Origin: CAYXRK01 sp964467615
Lineage (GTDB): Bacteria > Hydrogenedentota > Hydrogenedentia > Hydrogenedentales > GCA-2746185
NCBI GenBank assembly: GCA_964467615.1
Contig: CAYXRK010000102.1
Span: 1 to 16,638, forward strand
DNA length: 16,638 bases
Direction: 5' to 3'
The translations under genes and the position numbers were made by a program. Below, in pieces: positions 1 to 9,197 of this stretch. The first letter of the stretch is position 1, and every line of letters begins with the position of its first letter. The notes beneath the pieces were generated by a model, which saw only the letters and a list, made by a program, of their open reading frames with translations, was not told the origin of the DNA and did no database searches.

Positions 1-1299
1 GTTTTGGTGGCACGACAGGGCATATCGAGAGATTCGACGTTCGCCGTTCAGATATGGCGCGAGGGAGCTCGGCAATTGAATGTTCCCGTCCGCTTGCTGG
101 TGGTTCTCCATCAGCGCAATCAGCGCGCGACCGGCGGCGACGCCTGAGCCGTTGAGGGTGTGTACATGCTCCGGCTTTGCGCCTTTGTCGCGGCGGAAGC
201 GGATGTTCGCGCGGCGGGCCTGGAAGTCGGTGCAATTGGAGCAGGAGGAGATTTCGCGGTATGTGTTTTGGCTGGGGAGCCAGACCTCGATGTCGTAGGT
301 CTTCGCGGCGGAGAAACCCATGTCGCCGGTGGAAAGGGTGACGATGCGGTAGGGAAGTTCGAGGCGCTGGAGAATGACCTCGGCGTTGGCGGTGAGCTTT
401 TCGAGTTCGTCGTAGGAGTCTTCCGGTTTGCAAAGTTTGACGAGTTCGACTTTGTTGAATTGATGTTGGCGGATGAGGCCGCGCGTGTCCTTACCGTACG
501 AGCCGGCTTCGGACCTAAAACAGGGCGTGTAGGCGGTGAAGTATTTGGGCAAGTCGTCGCCCTCGAGTATTTCGTCCGCGTGGATGTTCGTCAACGGGAC
601 TTCGGCGGTGGGGACTAGCCAGAGGTCGCGGCCCTCGATCTTGAATGAGTCCTCGGCGAATTTGGGAAGCTGGCCGGTGCCTTGCATCGCCGCGGAATTG
701 ACCATGAACGGCGGCGCGACTTCGGTGTAGCCGTGTTCGCGGGTGTGGACATCGAGCATGAAATTGATCAGCGCGCGTTCAAGTCGCGCGAGCATTCCGT
801 AGGTCAGCGCGAACCGCGCGCCGGAAAGTTTCGCGGCGCGTTCAAGGTCGAGCAGGCCGAGCTTCTCGCCGAGCGCGACGTGATCCAGCGGCTCGAAGTC
901 GAAGGTCTTCGGTTCCCCCCAGGTGCGCACTACGCGGTTGGCGGAGGCGTCCGCGCCGGAGGGGACGGATTCGTGCGGGAAATTCGGGACGGTGAGGAGC
1001 GCGTCGTCCAACTCTTTTTTCTTGAGATCGGATTCCTCGATTAGTCTTTTGACCTTCTCGCTTAGTTCCTTGACGGAGGCCAACGCGGCGGAGTCGTCCC
1101 TACCTTCCTTTTTGAGTTTGGCGATCTCTTTCGACGCGGTGTTTTGTTCGGCCCGTGCTTGGTCGGTCTGGTGTTGCAGGGCGCGGCGGTCGTCGTCGAG
1201 CTGTAGAATCTGCTCGACCGAAAGGCCCCTGTGCTGGCGGCGTTGAAGCGCCGCCCGGACGAGGTAGGCGTTGTCGCGGATGTATTTGATGTCGATCAT
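1..1299 (-). CDS. serS: Seryl-tRNA synthetase, 3' end cut by window edge
   Basis: This cytosolic class II synthetase charges tRNA-Ser (and tRNA-Sec where present) with serine. The frame is open for 433 codons from the ATG at 1299 to base 1 with no stop. Residues 1 to about 105 give the N-terminal tRNA-binding coiled coil, rich in charged residues around 35-100. The catalytic core follows: the serine-recognition TAEVPLTN stretch at about 231-238, motif 2 at about 261-286 (FRSEAGSYGKDTRGLIRQHQ), and motif 3 at about 383-400 (LNGSGVAAGRALIALMEN). The closing QQADG...LAPYLNG matches the usual C-terminus, so only a few residues should be missing. The last 15 visible residues (ERRISRYALSCHQN and before) run past the usual end and may be a short extension. 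No clear Shine-Dalgarno precedes the ATG; it was chosen because it gives the standard MIDIKYIRDN start. The gene is divergent from the glycosyltransferase at 1510. Confidence 0.96.
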   Translation of the reverse strand, partial: MIDIKYIRDNAYLVRAALQRRQHRGLSVEQILQLDDDRRALQHQTDQARAEQNTASKEIAKLKKEGRDDSAALASVKELSEKVKRLIEESDLKKKELDDALLTVPNFPHESVPSGADASANRVVRTWGEPKTFDFEPLDHVALGEKLGLLDLERAAKLSGARFALTYGMLARLERALINFMLDVHTREHGYTEVAPPFMVNSAAMQGTGQLPKFAEDSFKIEGRDLWLVPTAEVPLTNIHADEILEGDDLPKYFTAYTPCFRSEAGSYGKDTRGLIRQHQFNKVELVKLCKPEDSYDELEKLTANAEVILQRLELPYRIVTLSTGDMGFSAAKTYDIEVWLPSQNTYREISSCSNCTDFQARRANIRFRRDKGAKPEHVHTLNGSGVAAGRALIALMENHQQADGNIQLPSSLAPYLNGERRISRYALSCHQN

Positions 1300-1350
1300 G
1301 ATGTGGTTCGTGTACTGATCTTTCGGAGCATCGCAACTTTTGGAGCGCAG

Positions 1351-1380
1351 AGTGTAACGGTTTCGCCGGGGAGTTGGCGA
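1351..1380 (-). promoter_or_regulatory. Candidate serS promoter
   Basis: On the minus strand, TCGCCA (1380-1375) and TACACT (1356-1351) are separated by 18 bases and resemble sigma-70 -35 and -10 boxes. They would give a leader of roughly 45 bases before the serS ATG. The -35 match is only partial, so this is a candidate from spacing and position. Confidence 0.3.
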
Positions 1381-1448
1381 GCGTGTGCATCGCGTGTTCG
1401 GGTCCGGTAATTCTGACGTCTGGGAGCAGCAAGGTTAGCGCCGAATAA

Positions 1449-1478
1449 TTCCGGGGGCGGGGCTCGGCCCGCTATACT
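1449..1478 (+). promoter_or_regulatory. Candidate promoter of the glycosyltransferase gene
   Basis: TATACT at 1473-1478 is a near-consensus -10 box and lies about 30 bases before the ATG at 1510. The hexamer 18 bases upstream, TTCCGG at 1449-1454, is a weak -35. A purine-rich ribosome-binding stretch, GGGGAGG at 1497-1503, sits 6 bases before the ATG. Confidence 0.4.
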
Positions 1479-1509
1479 CCGCGGTCGCACGGTGCTGGGG
1501 AGGGGGAGA

Positions 1510-3207
1510 ATGGCGTTGTCTCGTTGGGGGGTCCCGGTAGCGTTTGGTTTGGCCATCGCGAAATTCGGATTGTTGGCCGCTACCAACATGGAGTATCTCA
1601 TCGCGCATTCGTTGTCCGACGATGCGTTCTACTACTTCACTATTGCCCGCCATGCCTGGGAAGACGGCAATTTTCCGACATTCGATGGCGTCAACAAGAC
1701 CAACGGCTTCCACTACCTCTACCAACTCATGCTCATCCCGCTCGTCCCGCTATTCGCCGACTCGCTGAGGTCGACATACGTGGTCATCATCGGGCTTAAC
1801 GCGGCGTTTTACCTAACGGGTTGCGCGGTGCTTTGGCGGCTTGCGGCTTGTTCGCTTCCTTCGCGGGCCGTGTTTCCTCTCATGGCGTACCTTCTTTTGG
1901 GGAACTTGCCTTTTGATCTCGTCGCCACAGGCATGGAGTGTTCGCTGGCCTTCATGCTCGGAATGACGTCCCTATGGCTGATGACACATGCCAAGGCGCC
2001 CTCGTGGCTCATCGGCGCGGTCCTCGGGCTGCTCATACTTGCAAGGCTCGACATCGGCGCGATCTACGCCGTCACGTATGGAATCGCAATGCTGCTTCGG
2101 GCACGCCGCATTCCCGGCGAGCGGGCCCTCCTCGTGCGCCTTGGCGTCGTTGTCGCCGTAAGTTCGGTGCTGGTAGTACCGATGTTCGCGTACAACTACG
2201 CCACGTTTGGACATTTCGGCACGATCTCGAGCGCGACGAAAATGTTTGTTGCGCGACACGAGATTTCGGACGGGTCCGGGGCCGTGTCGCCCAGCCTCGC
2301 CGTGGGGCAGGCAGCGAAGTCCACGCTTTCGTACGCAAAGACAATTCTCGCGGGGACGGCGGGTGATTTTCTCTCGGTGCCGTACGTTGCGATCGCTGGT
2401 AAACCGCCGTCAATGGATGGCGCCGAGGGCGTTTTCGAGTTTCTCGGTGACCACATTGTCGCTTCGGTCATCGTAGTCCTGGCCATCCTGTCCGTGGCCT
2501 GGGCCCTACAGGCACTTGCCGCGCGCTCGAGCGGCGGCGATGGCCAATCGTTCTCGCCCCTGCTTCTCGTGTTTCTGATCGTCGTACCGCTGGTTCATTT
2601 CGCCATGGTCGTCGCGATGCTTGGCCGCCACGGCGGTTCGTGGTATTGGCTTTTTTTCGACGCGGCAATTGCCGTTGTCCTCGCGATGTTTGCGGCGCGT
2701 ACCACTATCGCGGCTAGCGGGGCGCGTTGGGCGCTCTGCGCCTTATCGATAACAGGGCTGCTGTATCACCCGGTCCTGATTCTTCGCTGCGGCGCGCTGC
2801 ACGCGGACTACCGCGAGCCGTCGTGGTATTCCGGGTCGCTCGAAGTCGTCGAGTACACGAAGGCCAACGCCGTTGAAATTCCCGCGGCGGGATGTTTCAA
2901 CGCCGGCTTCTACGGTTACATCGCGCCGCATCGGGTCGTGAACCTCGACGGGCTCGTGAACAATTGGGAACTCTTGGAGGCCCGAAAGACCGGCCGTGTC
3001 CGCGAGTACGTCCTAAAGCAGGGGATAACGCACATCTCCGATACAGGTAGTCCGGCGAAATACCTGGCCCCAATGGGGTTCAACGAAGACGAGTACGTTC
3101 TCCTGTTCGCTTCGCCCGAAACCGGGCGGTTCCTAGTCGAGCTACAGCCGAAGGCGACGCCCCAGGACGCAGCTAACGATCGAGAGGAACCAGCACGAGA
3201 TCCTTGA
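1510..3207 (+). CDS. Multi-spanning GT-C type (family 39-like) glycosyltransferase
   Basis: The 565-residue protein is an integral membrane protein, probably moving sugars from a polyprenyl-phosphate donor to an extracytoplasmic acceptor. After a first membrane helix (about 7-26), the first external loop holds the acidic pair D37-D38 in SDDAFYYFTIARH, then FDGVNKTNGFHYLYQ. This is the pattern of bacterial GT39/PMT-like proteins, where the loop aspartate is catalytic. Many hydrophobic helices follow up to about residue 435. A soluble C-terminal domain carries the VVNLDGLVNNWELLE motif (about 473-487) and GITHISD, also typical of this family. A GTG at 1492 is in frame, but ATG 1510 is preferred because GGGGAGG lies 6 bases upstream. 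The 3' end overlaps the convergent DUF1080 gene by 35 bases. Donor and acceptor cannot be read from the sequence. The family call is firm and the substrate unknown. Confidence 0.85.
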   Translation: MALSRWGVPVAFGLAIAKFGLLAATNMEYLIAHSLSDDAFYYFTIARHAWEDGNFPTFDGVNKTNGFHYLYQLMLIPLVPLFADSLRSTYVVIIGLNAAFYLTGCAVLWRLAACSLPSRAVFPLMAYLLLGNLPFDLVATGMECSLAFMLGMTSLWLMTHAKAPSWLIGAVLGLLILARLDIGAIYAVTYGIAMLLRARRIPGERALLVRLGVVVAVSSVLVVPMFAYNYATFGHFGTISSATKMFVARHEISDGSGAVSPSLAVGQAAKSTLSYAKTILAGTAGDFLSVPYVAIAGKPPSMDGAEGVFEFLGDHIVASVIVVLAILSVAWALQALAARSSGGDGQSFSPLLLVFLIVVPLVHFAMVVAMLGRHGGSWYWLFFDAAIAVVLAMFAARTTIAASGARWALCALSITGLLYHPVLILRCGALHADYREPSWYSGSLEVVEYTKANAVEIPAAGCFNAGFYGYIAPHRVVNLDGLVNNWELLEARKTGRVREYVLKQGITHISDTGSPAKYLAPMGFNEDEYVLLFASPETGRFLVELQPKATPQDAANDREEPARDP

Positions 3208-4291
3208 ACTCGATCGAAGAGTTCTCCTTGTGCATTTGCAGCGTGATGTGTCCACGCCGGATCTTTGTAAGCGCGTCGGTCTCGGCGGTCTTGATGCCGT
3301 TCAGATGCGTCACGCAATGCGGACCCTCTACGCGAATTTGCAGCAATTGCCACTGGCCTGCCGGCCGGATGGCGTCGTCCCGCGCTCGGACGATGCTGTA
3401 GATACTGGCCGACGGCATGTTGGACTGGGGTACATCGAGAATCTGGATTTCGTTCCCCCGGTCCGAGTCGTCCGAAAGCCACCTGAAAAATGTGCCACCG
3501 TTCGCCGTGGGCGAAGTACGATAGTAAAGCCGGAGGTCAAAGTCCTGAATCGGCATCTCATACTGAAGATAACCATTCCCATTTTTCGCGATTATCGCTC
3601 GTTCACTGACCTCCCAAGTCTCCTTGCCTGGACGAACGCGCTTCCAGCCGGACAAATCCTCGCCGTTGAAAAGTGTCGCGCCGTTCTCCGAATCCGGGAG
3701 CGTTTTGAGGCGCATTTGGCGCACTTCAAAGCCCCATCCAAGCAAATCGCGAAAGCCCAGACGACCTTTGCGGAGAGTTTCGCGGAGTTCCGGGGAGCCC
3801 GACATATCTATATCTTGTACCAGGATTCCATTGATAGCGACCTCAAATCGCGGCCAATCGCAGTGAATCGCGCACGAGTTCCATTCGTCATTCTTCTTGA
3901 CCGCCATGTGCTTCCCCGCCACCCGCCCGAGCAGTGCGCCCGCGGTATACGGAGTCGCGGCGTCTCCGAAATGGTCGCTCAACAGCAACTCGGTCCCCGC
4001 CCCCCATGCCTCGTTCCACGGGGCATGTATCAGCATTATGAGTTCGCACCAGCGATGGACCAAAAACTCGAATTCCAAATCGAAGTTTTCGAACTCCTCT
4101 TTCGTGATAATCGTCGCAGACTGATAACTACGCCGTGCCGCCGAAAGCTCGCCCGGCCCGAATTGGAAGACGCCGGGAGCGGTTTCAACGAGTTCCCAGC
4201 GGTCAGAGGAATCGAGGAGATCGATGGTCTCGGCCCATCCTGTGGAGGGAATAACAAGTACCGCGAGGAACCAATAACGCGCTTTTTGCAT
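3173..4291 (-). CDS. Secreted tandem DUF1080 (3-keto-disaccharide hydrolase-like) protein
   Basis: The 372-residue protein starts with a signal peptide (MQKARYWFLAVLVIPSTGWA, likely cut after residue 20), so it should act in the periplasm or outside the cell. Two copies of a concanavalin-like jelly-roll domain follow. The first (about 21-195) has an FDLEFEFLVH strand. The second (about 198-372) has the classic DUF1080 opening ATLFNGEDLSGWKRV, then NGYLQYE, FDLRLYYRTS, GGTFFRW and a final FKDLVLVPL strand. The DUF1080 family includes 3-keto-glycoside hydrolases and is expanded in planctomycetes, verrucomicrobia and related heterotrophs. The frame remains open upstream to an ATG at 4375, but the signal peptide fixes the start at 4291. 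No clear Shine-Dalgarno is visible. A 408-codon open frame lies antisense to it and is regarded as a shadow. Substrate unknown. Confidence 0.85.
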   Translation of the reverse strand: MQKARYWFLAVLVIPSTGWAETIDLLDSSDRWELVETAPGVFQFGPGELSAARRSYQSATIITKEEFENFDLEFEFLVHRWCELIMLIHAPWNEAWGAGTELLLSDHFGDAATPYTAGALLGRVAGKHMAVKKNDEWNSCAIHCDWPRFEVAINGILVQDIDMSGSPELRETLRKGRLGFRDLLGWGFEVRQMRLKTLPDSENGATLFNGEDLSGWKRVRPGKETWEVSERAIIAKNGNGYLQYEMPIQDFDLRLYYRTSPTANGGTFFRWLSDDSDRGNEIQILDVPQSNMPSASIYSIVRARDDAIRPAGQWQLLQIRVEGPHCVTHLNGIKTAETDALTKIRRGHITLQMHKENSSIEFKDLVLVPLDR

Positions 4292-4628
4292 AGAGGATGC
4301 ACCCGAGCTTGGCCGAAACAATACCATCCCAAGACGGAATGTTCGCGGAACGGATATTGGCGCGCTCGCAGGCATCAGATTCGAGTCCGCCGAGTGTGCA
4401 TGGTTTCGGAGTGGATTGCGAGACGGGCTTGTGAACGAAAGGGGGCATTTTTATGAACAGGGACGGGGGTTTCGAGCGTGCTCGCGACGCGTGGAAAACG
4501 CCGCCCCTGTTGACTTATCGGCCCATTTCGTGTACGGTTTACACGGTCTGCGGCGGGGGCCCTCTCCGCCCCGAGCGCCTTCGGTTTGTCCTGCGTCGCC
4601 CCCCTCGTACCCTGTGAGAAAGGCAGCT
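4292..4628. other. Intergenic gap between divergent DUF1080 and gltB genes
   Basis: This 337-base stretch must hold the control regions of both neighbours. Open frames run through it as upstream extensions of each gene, but neither extension looks like protein of that family. A candidate gltB promoter lies at 4510-4538. The gltB leader contains a short GC hairpin (GGCGG and CCGCC around 4550-4577). No RNA gene or repeat was seen. Confidence 0.6.
4510..4538 (+). promoter_or_regulatory. Candidate gltB promoter
   Basis: TTGACT (4510-4515) is a near-consensus -35 box, and TACGGT (4533-4538) lies 17 bases downstream as a weak -10. This would give a leader of about 85 bases before the gltB ATG at 4629. 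The -10 matches only three of six consensus positions. Confidence 0.4.
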
Positions 4629-7600
4629 ATGCGAACTCTGTCACATGACGGGCTATATGACCCGCAGTATGAGCACGATGCGTGCGGGATCGGGTTTGTA
4701 GCGAATATTGACGGCCGCCGGTCCCACGACGTTGTGCGTCAGGGCATACAAGTCCTGGAAAATCTTGTACACAGGGGCGCCTGCGGTTGCGATCCGGACA
4801 CCGGTGACGGCGCGGGGATGACGTTCCAACAGCCTCACGAGTTCTTTTTGGAGGAGGCGGAACGGCTTGGGTTCGCTCTGCCGGATCGGGGTAAATACGC
4901 GGCGGGCATGGTGTTCATGCCGCACGACGCGGGCGACCGAGAGGCCTGCCGGGCGATTGTCGAGAAGCACATCCTGGCCGAAGGGCAGAAGGTCCTCGGC
5001 TGGCGGGATGTTCCCCGAAATTCGAGCGCGCTCGGCTGGCTTGCCCGCGAGGGCGAACCGGTCATTCAACAAGTGTTCGTGCGCCGGGCCGAGGTGAAAA
5101 ACACGGACGCGTTCGAGCGCAAGTTGTATCTGATCCGAAAACAGATCGAACGTGAAGTTCATGCTTCGGATCTCAAATCGAAGGACCAGTTTTATATTTG
5201 TAGTCTGTCGGCGCGCACGATCGTATACAAGGGCTTGATGCTCGCGGACCAAATTCAGAAATACTATGTCGATCTGGAGAACGAACGGTTCACTTCCGCG
5301 TTGGCGATGGTGCACCAGCGATACAGCACGAACACGTTTCCGGCGTGGCGCTTGGCGCACCCGTACCGGTTCCTGTGCCACAACGGCGAAATCAATACGT
5401 TGCGCGGAAACATCAACGCGATGACAGCGCGCGAAGCGAATTTGGCGAGCCCGCATTTCGGCGACGATATCGAGAAGCTAAAACCGATTCTGACTCCGGG
5501 CGCCAGCGACAGCGCGATGTTCGACGAAGCGTTCGAGTTGCTCGTCCGGGGCGGGCGCAGCTTGGCGCACGCGATGTGCATGATGATTCCGGAGCCGTGG
5601 GACGGCAACAACGCGATGCCGGACGACCTGCGCGCGTTCTACGAATACCACATGAGCATGATGGAACCCTGGGACGGCCCGGCCTCGATGGCGTTTACCG
5701 ACGGTATCCGAGTCGGCGCGGTGCTCGACCGGAACGGCCTGCGGCCCTCGCGATACTGGGTAACGAGCGACAACTTCGTCGTCATGGCGTCGGAAGTCGG
5801 CGTGCTCGACATACCCCAAAGCAAGATCGTCAAGAAGGGGCGGCTCGAACCGGGGCGCACGTTCCTCATCGACACCGAGCAGGGCCGCATCGTCAGCAAC
5901 GACGAGATCAAAGCCACGCTATCAAAGCGCCAGCCGTACCGTTGGTGGTTGGACACGCACCGCCTCGAGTTGCCGAACGAGCCGAACGTCACAAACCACC
6001 GTTTCAAAGACGAGGCGCCGCTGGTCGAGCAACAGCAGATGTTCGGATACACCGAAGAAGAATTGGAGATGTTGCTGATCCCCATGGCGCAATCCGAGCG
6101 CGGGGTCGATCCGACGGGATCGATGGGGAACGATGCCGCGTTGGCGGTGCTGTCAAACCGCCCGCAAGTCGTGTTCCATTATTTCAAGCAACTGTTTGCG
6201 CAGGTGACGAACCCGCCGATCGATCCGATCCGCGAGGAAATCGTCATGTCGCTCACGACGACGATCGGCAAGGAACTGAACCTTCTCGCGGAAACGCCGT
6301 TGCATTGCCAACAACTGCTGTTGGAATCGCCGATCATCACCAACGAACATCTCGAATACATCCGGACGCTGGACAAACCGGGCTTGAAGGCGAAGACGAT
6401 TTCGACATTGTTCCCCGCGAACCAAGGGCCGGACGCGATGGGCGCGGCGCTCGATCGCATTTGTGCAGAGGCCGAGCAGGCCGTGGACGAAGGACATACC
6501 CTCGTGATCATTTCGGACCGCGGCGCCGGCGAGGCAAACGCGGCCGTGCCGAGTCTGATCGCGGTGGGCGGCGTGCACCACCATCTCATTCGCCGCAAGA
6601 AGCGGACGTCGTGCGGGATTGTCGTTGAATCCGGCGACGCGCGCGAAGGGATGCACGTGTGCCTTTTGACCGGCTACGGGGCCGGCGCGGTGTGCCCTTA
6701 CGTCGCGTATGCGACGATTGAAGACGCGGTCAAGAGGGAGGAAATCGTCGAGAAGCATCCGGGCTCGGCGCTGTACTTTTACCGCAAGGTGCTGTCCAAG
6801 GGTCTGCTCAAGACGATGTCCAAGATAGGCATCTCGACACAACACAGTTATCGCGGGGCGCAGATTTTCGAGGCGGTGGGACTGAGCACGGCGCTCGTTG
6901 AGCGCTGCTTCACCGGGACGGCGTCGCGGGTCGAAGGCATTGGGCTGCACGAAGTCGCGCGCGAGACGCTGATGCGCCACCATATCGCGTATCCGAAGCG
7001 TTCGGCGAAATCGAAACGGTTGGATCCAGGCGGCCACTATCGCTGGCGGCTACGCGGCGAGTTCCATCAGATTAATCCAGACGTAGTCGCGAAGATTCAG
7101 CACGCGACCGAGAAGAATTCGCTCGAGAAATACAAAGAGTTCGCGGCGTTGGTAAACGATCGGAACCGCTACCTCGCCACGTTGCGCGGCCTGATGAAGT
7201 TCCGCGAGGCGACTCCCGTGCCGATTGAGGAAGTCGAACCGGCGGCGAACATCGTGAAGCGCTTCTGCACTGGCGCGATGTCCTTCGGATCGATCAGCCG
7301 CGAGGCGCACGAGACGCTCGCGATCGCGATGAACCGTATCGGGGGCCGCAGCAACACGGGCGAGGGCGGTGAAGATCCGAAACGCTTTCAGCGCGACCCG
7401 AACGGCGATTGGCGCCGCAGCGCGATCAAACAGGTCGCATCGGGACGGTTCGGCGTGACCAATGAGTACCTGGTCAACGCCGACGAGTTACAGATCAAGA
7501 TGGCCCAGGGAGCGAAGCCCGGCGAGGGCGGCCAACTGCCCGGGCACAAGGTGAACGAAGAGATAGGCAAGGTCCGCCTTTCAACGCCCGGCGTCGAACT

Positions 7601-9197
7601 GATTTCGCCGCCGCCGCACCACGACATTTATTCGATCGAGGACCTCGCGCAACTGATCCACGACCTGAAGAACGCGAACGTACACGGCAACGTAAGCGTG
7701 AAGTTGGTGTCCTGCGTAGGCGTCGGAACTATCGCCGCGGGCGTCGCGAAGGGCAAGGCCGACCTGGTGTTGATCAGCGGCGACAGCGGCGGCACCGGCG
7801 CATCGCCGTGGAGTTCAATCAAACACGCCGGCCTGCCGTGGGAGTTGGGCCTCTCCGAAACGCACCAGGTGTTGGTGCAGAACAATCTTCGAAGCCGAAT
7901 CCGCGTGCAAACGGACGGGCAGATCAAGACGGGCCGCGACGTCGCAATCGCCTTCATGCTCGGCGCGGATGAGGTGGGCTTCTCGACGCTCCCCCTCGTA
8001 ACGCTAGGCTGCATCATGATGCGCAAGTGCCATCTGAACACCTGTCCCGTCGGAATCGCCACGCAAGACCCGGACTTGCGCAAGAAATTTCACGGCAAAC
8101 CCGAATACGTGATCAACTATTTCTTTTTCGTCGCCGAGGAACTGCGCGAAATTATGGCGCGGCTCGGTTTCCGCGCGGTGAACGAAATGATTGGCCGCGC
8201 CGACATGCTCGAATACGACCCGCTGCCGGACCATTGGAAGGCCAAGTTGTTGGACTTGTCGCGCGTTCTGCGGGTGGTGGAACCGTGGGAAGGCGAAACA
8301 CGATATTGCAGCAAGAAACAGGACCACGGGTTGGACAAAGCGCTCGACAATACAATCATGAAACTGGCGAAGCCCGCGCTCGAACGTAAGGCGCGCGACC
8401 ATTTCCGGCTGGATATTCGCAATGTGAACCGGACGGTCGGCACCATGTTGTCCAGCGAGCTCACGCGACGCCACAAGTTGGGCATGTACGGCGACGAACT
8501 CCCCGTCGACACCGTGACTATCGATTGCTTCGGCCAAGCGGGGCAGAGTTTTGGCGCGTTCGCCATACAAGGCGTGACGCTCAACGTGGTCGGCGAGGCG
8601 AACGACTATTGCGGCAAGGGGTTGTCGGGCGGCAGGCTCATCTTCCGGCCGCCGCAAGAATTCCTCGACGCCATCAAGGAACGTCCGACGGAGAACAAAG
8701 CCGAGGACCACATCATCGTCGGCAACGTCGCGCTGTACGGGGCGACGAGCGGCGAGGCCTATTTCCGCGGACGGGCGGGCGAGCGGTTCTGCGTGCGCAA
8801 CAGCGGCGCCTGGGCGGTGGTCGAGGGCGTCGGCGATCACGGCTGCGAATACATGACCGGCGGCCGCGTTCTGGTGCTGGGATCGACCGGCCGGAATTTC
8901 GCGGCCGGCATGAGCGGCGGCATCGCGTTCGTCTACGATCCGGACGGTGTATTTCCGGAGCGCTGCAATACGGGTCTCGTCGACATGAAGGAAATGCAAG
9001 AAGAGAGCGTCGATGACGTGCGCGACATGTTGGCCATGCACTTCAAACGCACGCAGAGCACGATAGCCGAATACATTTTGAACAACTTCGACAGTTCCGT
9101 CGCGAAGATGGTCCGCGTGATGCCGCGCGACTACGCACGCGTAATGCGCGAGCGCCAAAAGCTCGACGAGGAAAAGTTCAGTTATGTTCCCCAGTAA
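4629..9197 (+). CDS. gltB: Glutamate synthase (NADPH-type), large subunit
   Basis: The alpha subunit of GOGAT takes ammonia from glutamine and transfers it to 2-oxoglutarate, giving two glutamates in the cytoplasmic GS-GOGAT nitrogen pathway. The 1522-residue length is normal. The ATG at 4629 yields an 18-residue propeptide ending HDA before Cys19 (CGIGFVANIDG), the N-terminal nucleophile of the type II glutaminase domain; AGAAAGG lies just upstream. The glutaminase domain also shows HQRYSTNTFP (about 228) and CHNGEINTLRGN. The central domain follows. The FMN synthase domain begins around 800-870, with SNTGEGGEDP near 905 and GGTGASPWSSIKHAG near 1055. The 3Fe-4S cysteines are C1128, C1134 and C1139 (CIMMRKCHLNTCPVG). 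The C-terminal glycine-rich beta-helix domain runs from about 1290. The last 14 bases overlap gltD. Confidence 0.98.
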   Translation: MRTLSHDGLYDPQYEHDACGIGFVANIDGRRSHDVVRQGIQVLENLVHRGACGCDPDTGDGAGMTFQQPHEFFLEEAERLGFALPDRGKYAAGMVFMPHDAGDREACRAIVEKHILAEGQKVLGWRDVPRNSSALGWLAREGEPVIQQVFVRRAEVKNTDAFERKLYLIRKQIEREVHASDLKSKDQFYICSLSARTIVYKGLMLADQIQKYYVDLENERFTSALAMVHQRYSTNTFPAWRLAHPYRFLCHNGEINTLRGNINAMTAREANLASPHFGDDIEKLKPILTPGASDSAMFDEAFELLVRGGRSLAHAMCMMIPEPWDGNNAMPDDLRAFYEYHMSMMEPWDGPASMAFTDGIRVGAVLDRNGLRPSRYWVTSDNFVVMASEVGVLDIPQSKIVKKGRLEPGRTFLIDTEQGRIVSNDEIKATLSKRQPYRWWLDTHRLELPNEPNVTNHRFKDEAPLVEQQQMFGYTEEELEMLLIPMAQSERGVDPTGSMGNDAALAVLSNRPQVVFHYFKQLFAQVTNPPIDPIREEIVMSLTTTIGKELNLLAETPLHCQQLLLESPIITNEHLEYIRTLDKPGLKAKTISTLFPANQGPDAMGAALDRICAEAEQAVDEGHTLVIISDRGAGEANAAVPSLIAVGGVHHHLIRRKKRTSCGIVVESGDAREGMHVCLLTGYGAGAVCPYVAYATIEDAVKREEIVEKHPGSALYFYRKVLSKGLLKTMSKIGISTQHSYRGAQIFEAVGLSTALVERCFTGTASRVEGIGLHEVARETLMRHHIAYPKRSAKSKRLDPGGHYRWRLRGEFHQINPDVVAKIQHATEKNSLEKYKEFAALVNDRNRYLATLRGLMKFREATPVPIEEVEPAANIVKRFCTGAMSFGSISREAHETLAIAMNRIGGRSNTGEGGEDPKRFQRDPNGDWRRSAIKQVASGRFGVTNEYLVNADELQIKMAQGAKPGEGGQLPGHKVNEEIGKVRLSTPGVELISPPPHHDIYSIEDLAQLIHDLKNANVHGNVSVKLVSCVGVGTIAAGVAKGKADLVLISGDSGGTGASPWSSIKHAGLPWELGLSETHQVLVQNNLRSRIRVQTDGQIKTGRDVAIAFMLGADEVGFSTLPLVTLGCIMMRKCHLNTCPVGIATQDPDLRKKFHGKPEYVINYFFFVAEELREIMARLGFRAVNEMIGRADMLEYDPLPDHWKAKLLDLSRVLRVVEPWEGETRYCSKKQDHGLDKALDNTIMKLAKPALERKARDHFRLDIRNVNRTVGTMLSSELTRRHKLGMYGDELPVDTVTIDCFGQAGQSFGAFAIQGVTLNVVGEANDYCGKGLSGGRLIFRPPQEFLDAIKERPTENKAEDHIIVGNVALYGATSGEAYFRGRAGERFCVRNSGAWAVVEGVGDHGCEYMTGGRVLVLGSTGRNFAAGMSGGIAFVYDPDGVFPERCNTGLVDMKEMQEESVDDVRDMLAMHFKRTQSTIAEYILNNFDSSVAKMVRVMPRDYARVMRERQKLDEEKFSYVPQ

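Noticed and set aside
160..1044. Several plus-strand frames over the serS region
   Set aside because: The minus strand encodes seryl-tRNA synthetase with all class II motifs over the full stretch.
3230..4456. A 408-codon open frame on the plus strand antisense to the DUF1080 gene
   Set aside because: Its translation shows no recognisable domain. The opposite strand encodes a signal peptide and clear DUF1080 motifs; long antisense frames are expected in GC-rich DNA.
4416..4628. An upstream in-frame extension of gltB (71 codons)
   Set aside because: GltB needs a short propeptide before its catalytic cysteine. The ATG at 4629 puts the cysteine at residue 19, and the extension looks like non-coding sequence.
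8004..9158. A 384-codon minus-strand frame inside gltB
   Set aside because: gltB is unmistakable through this stretch and the antisense product is low-complexity, rich in Ala, Arg and His, with no domain.
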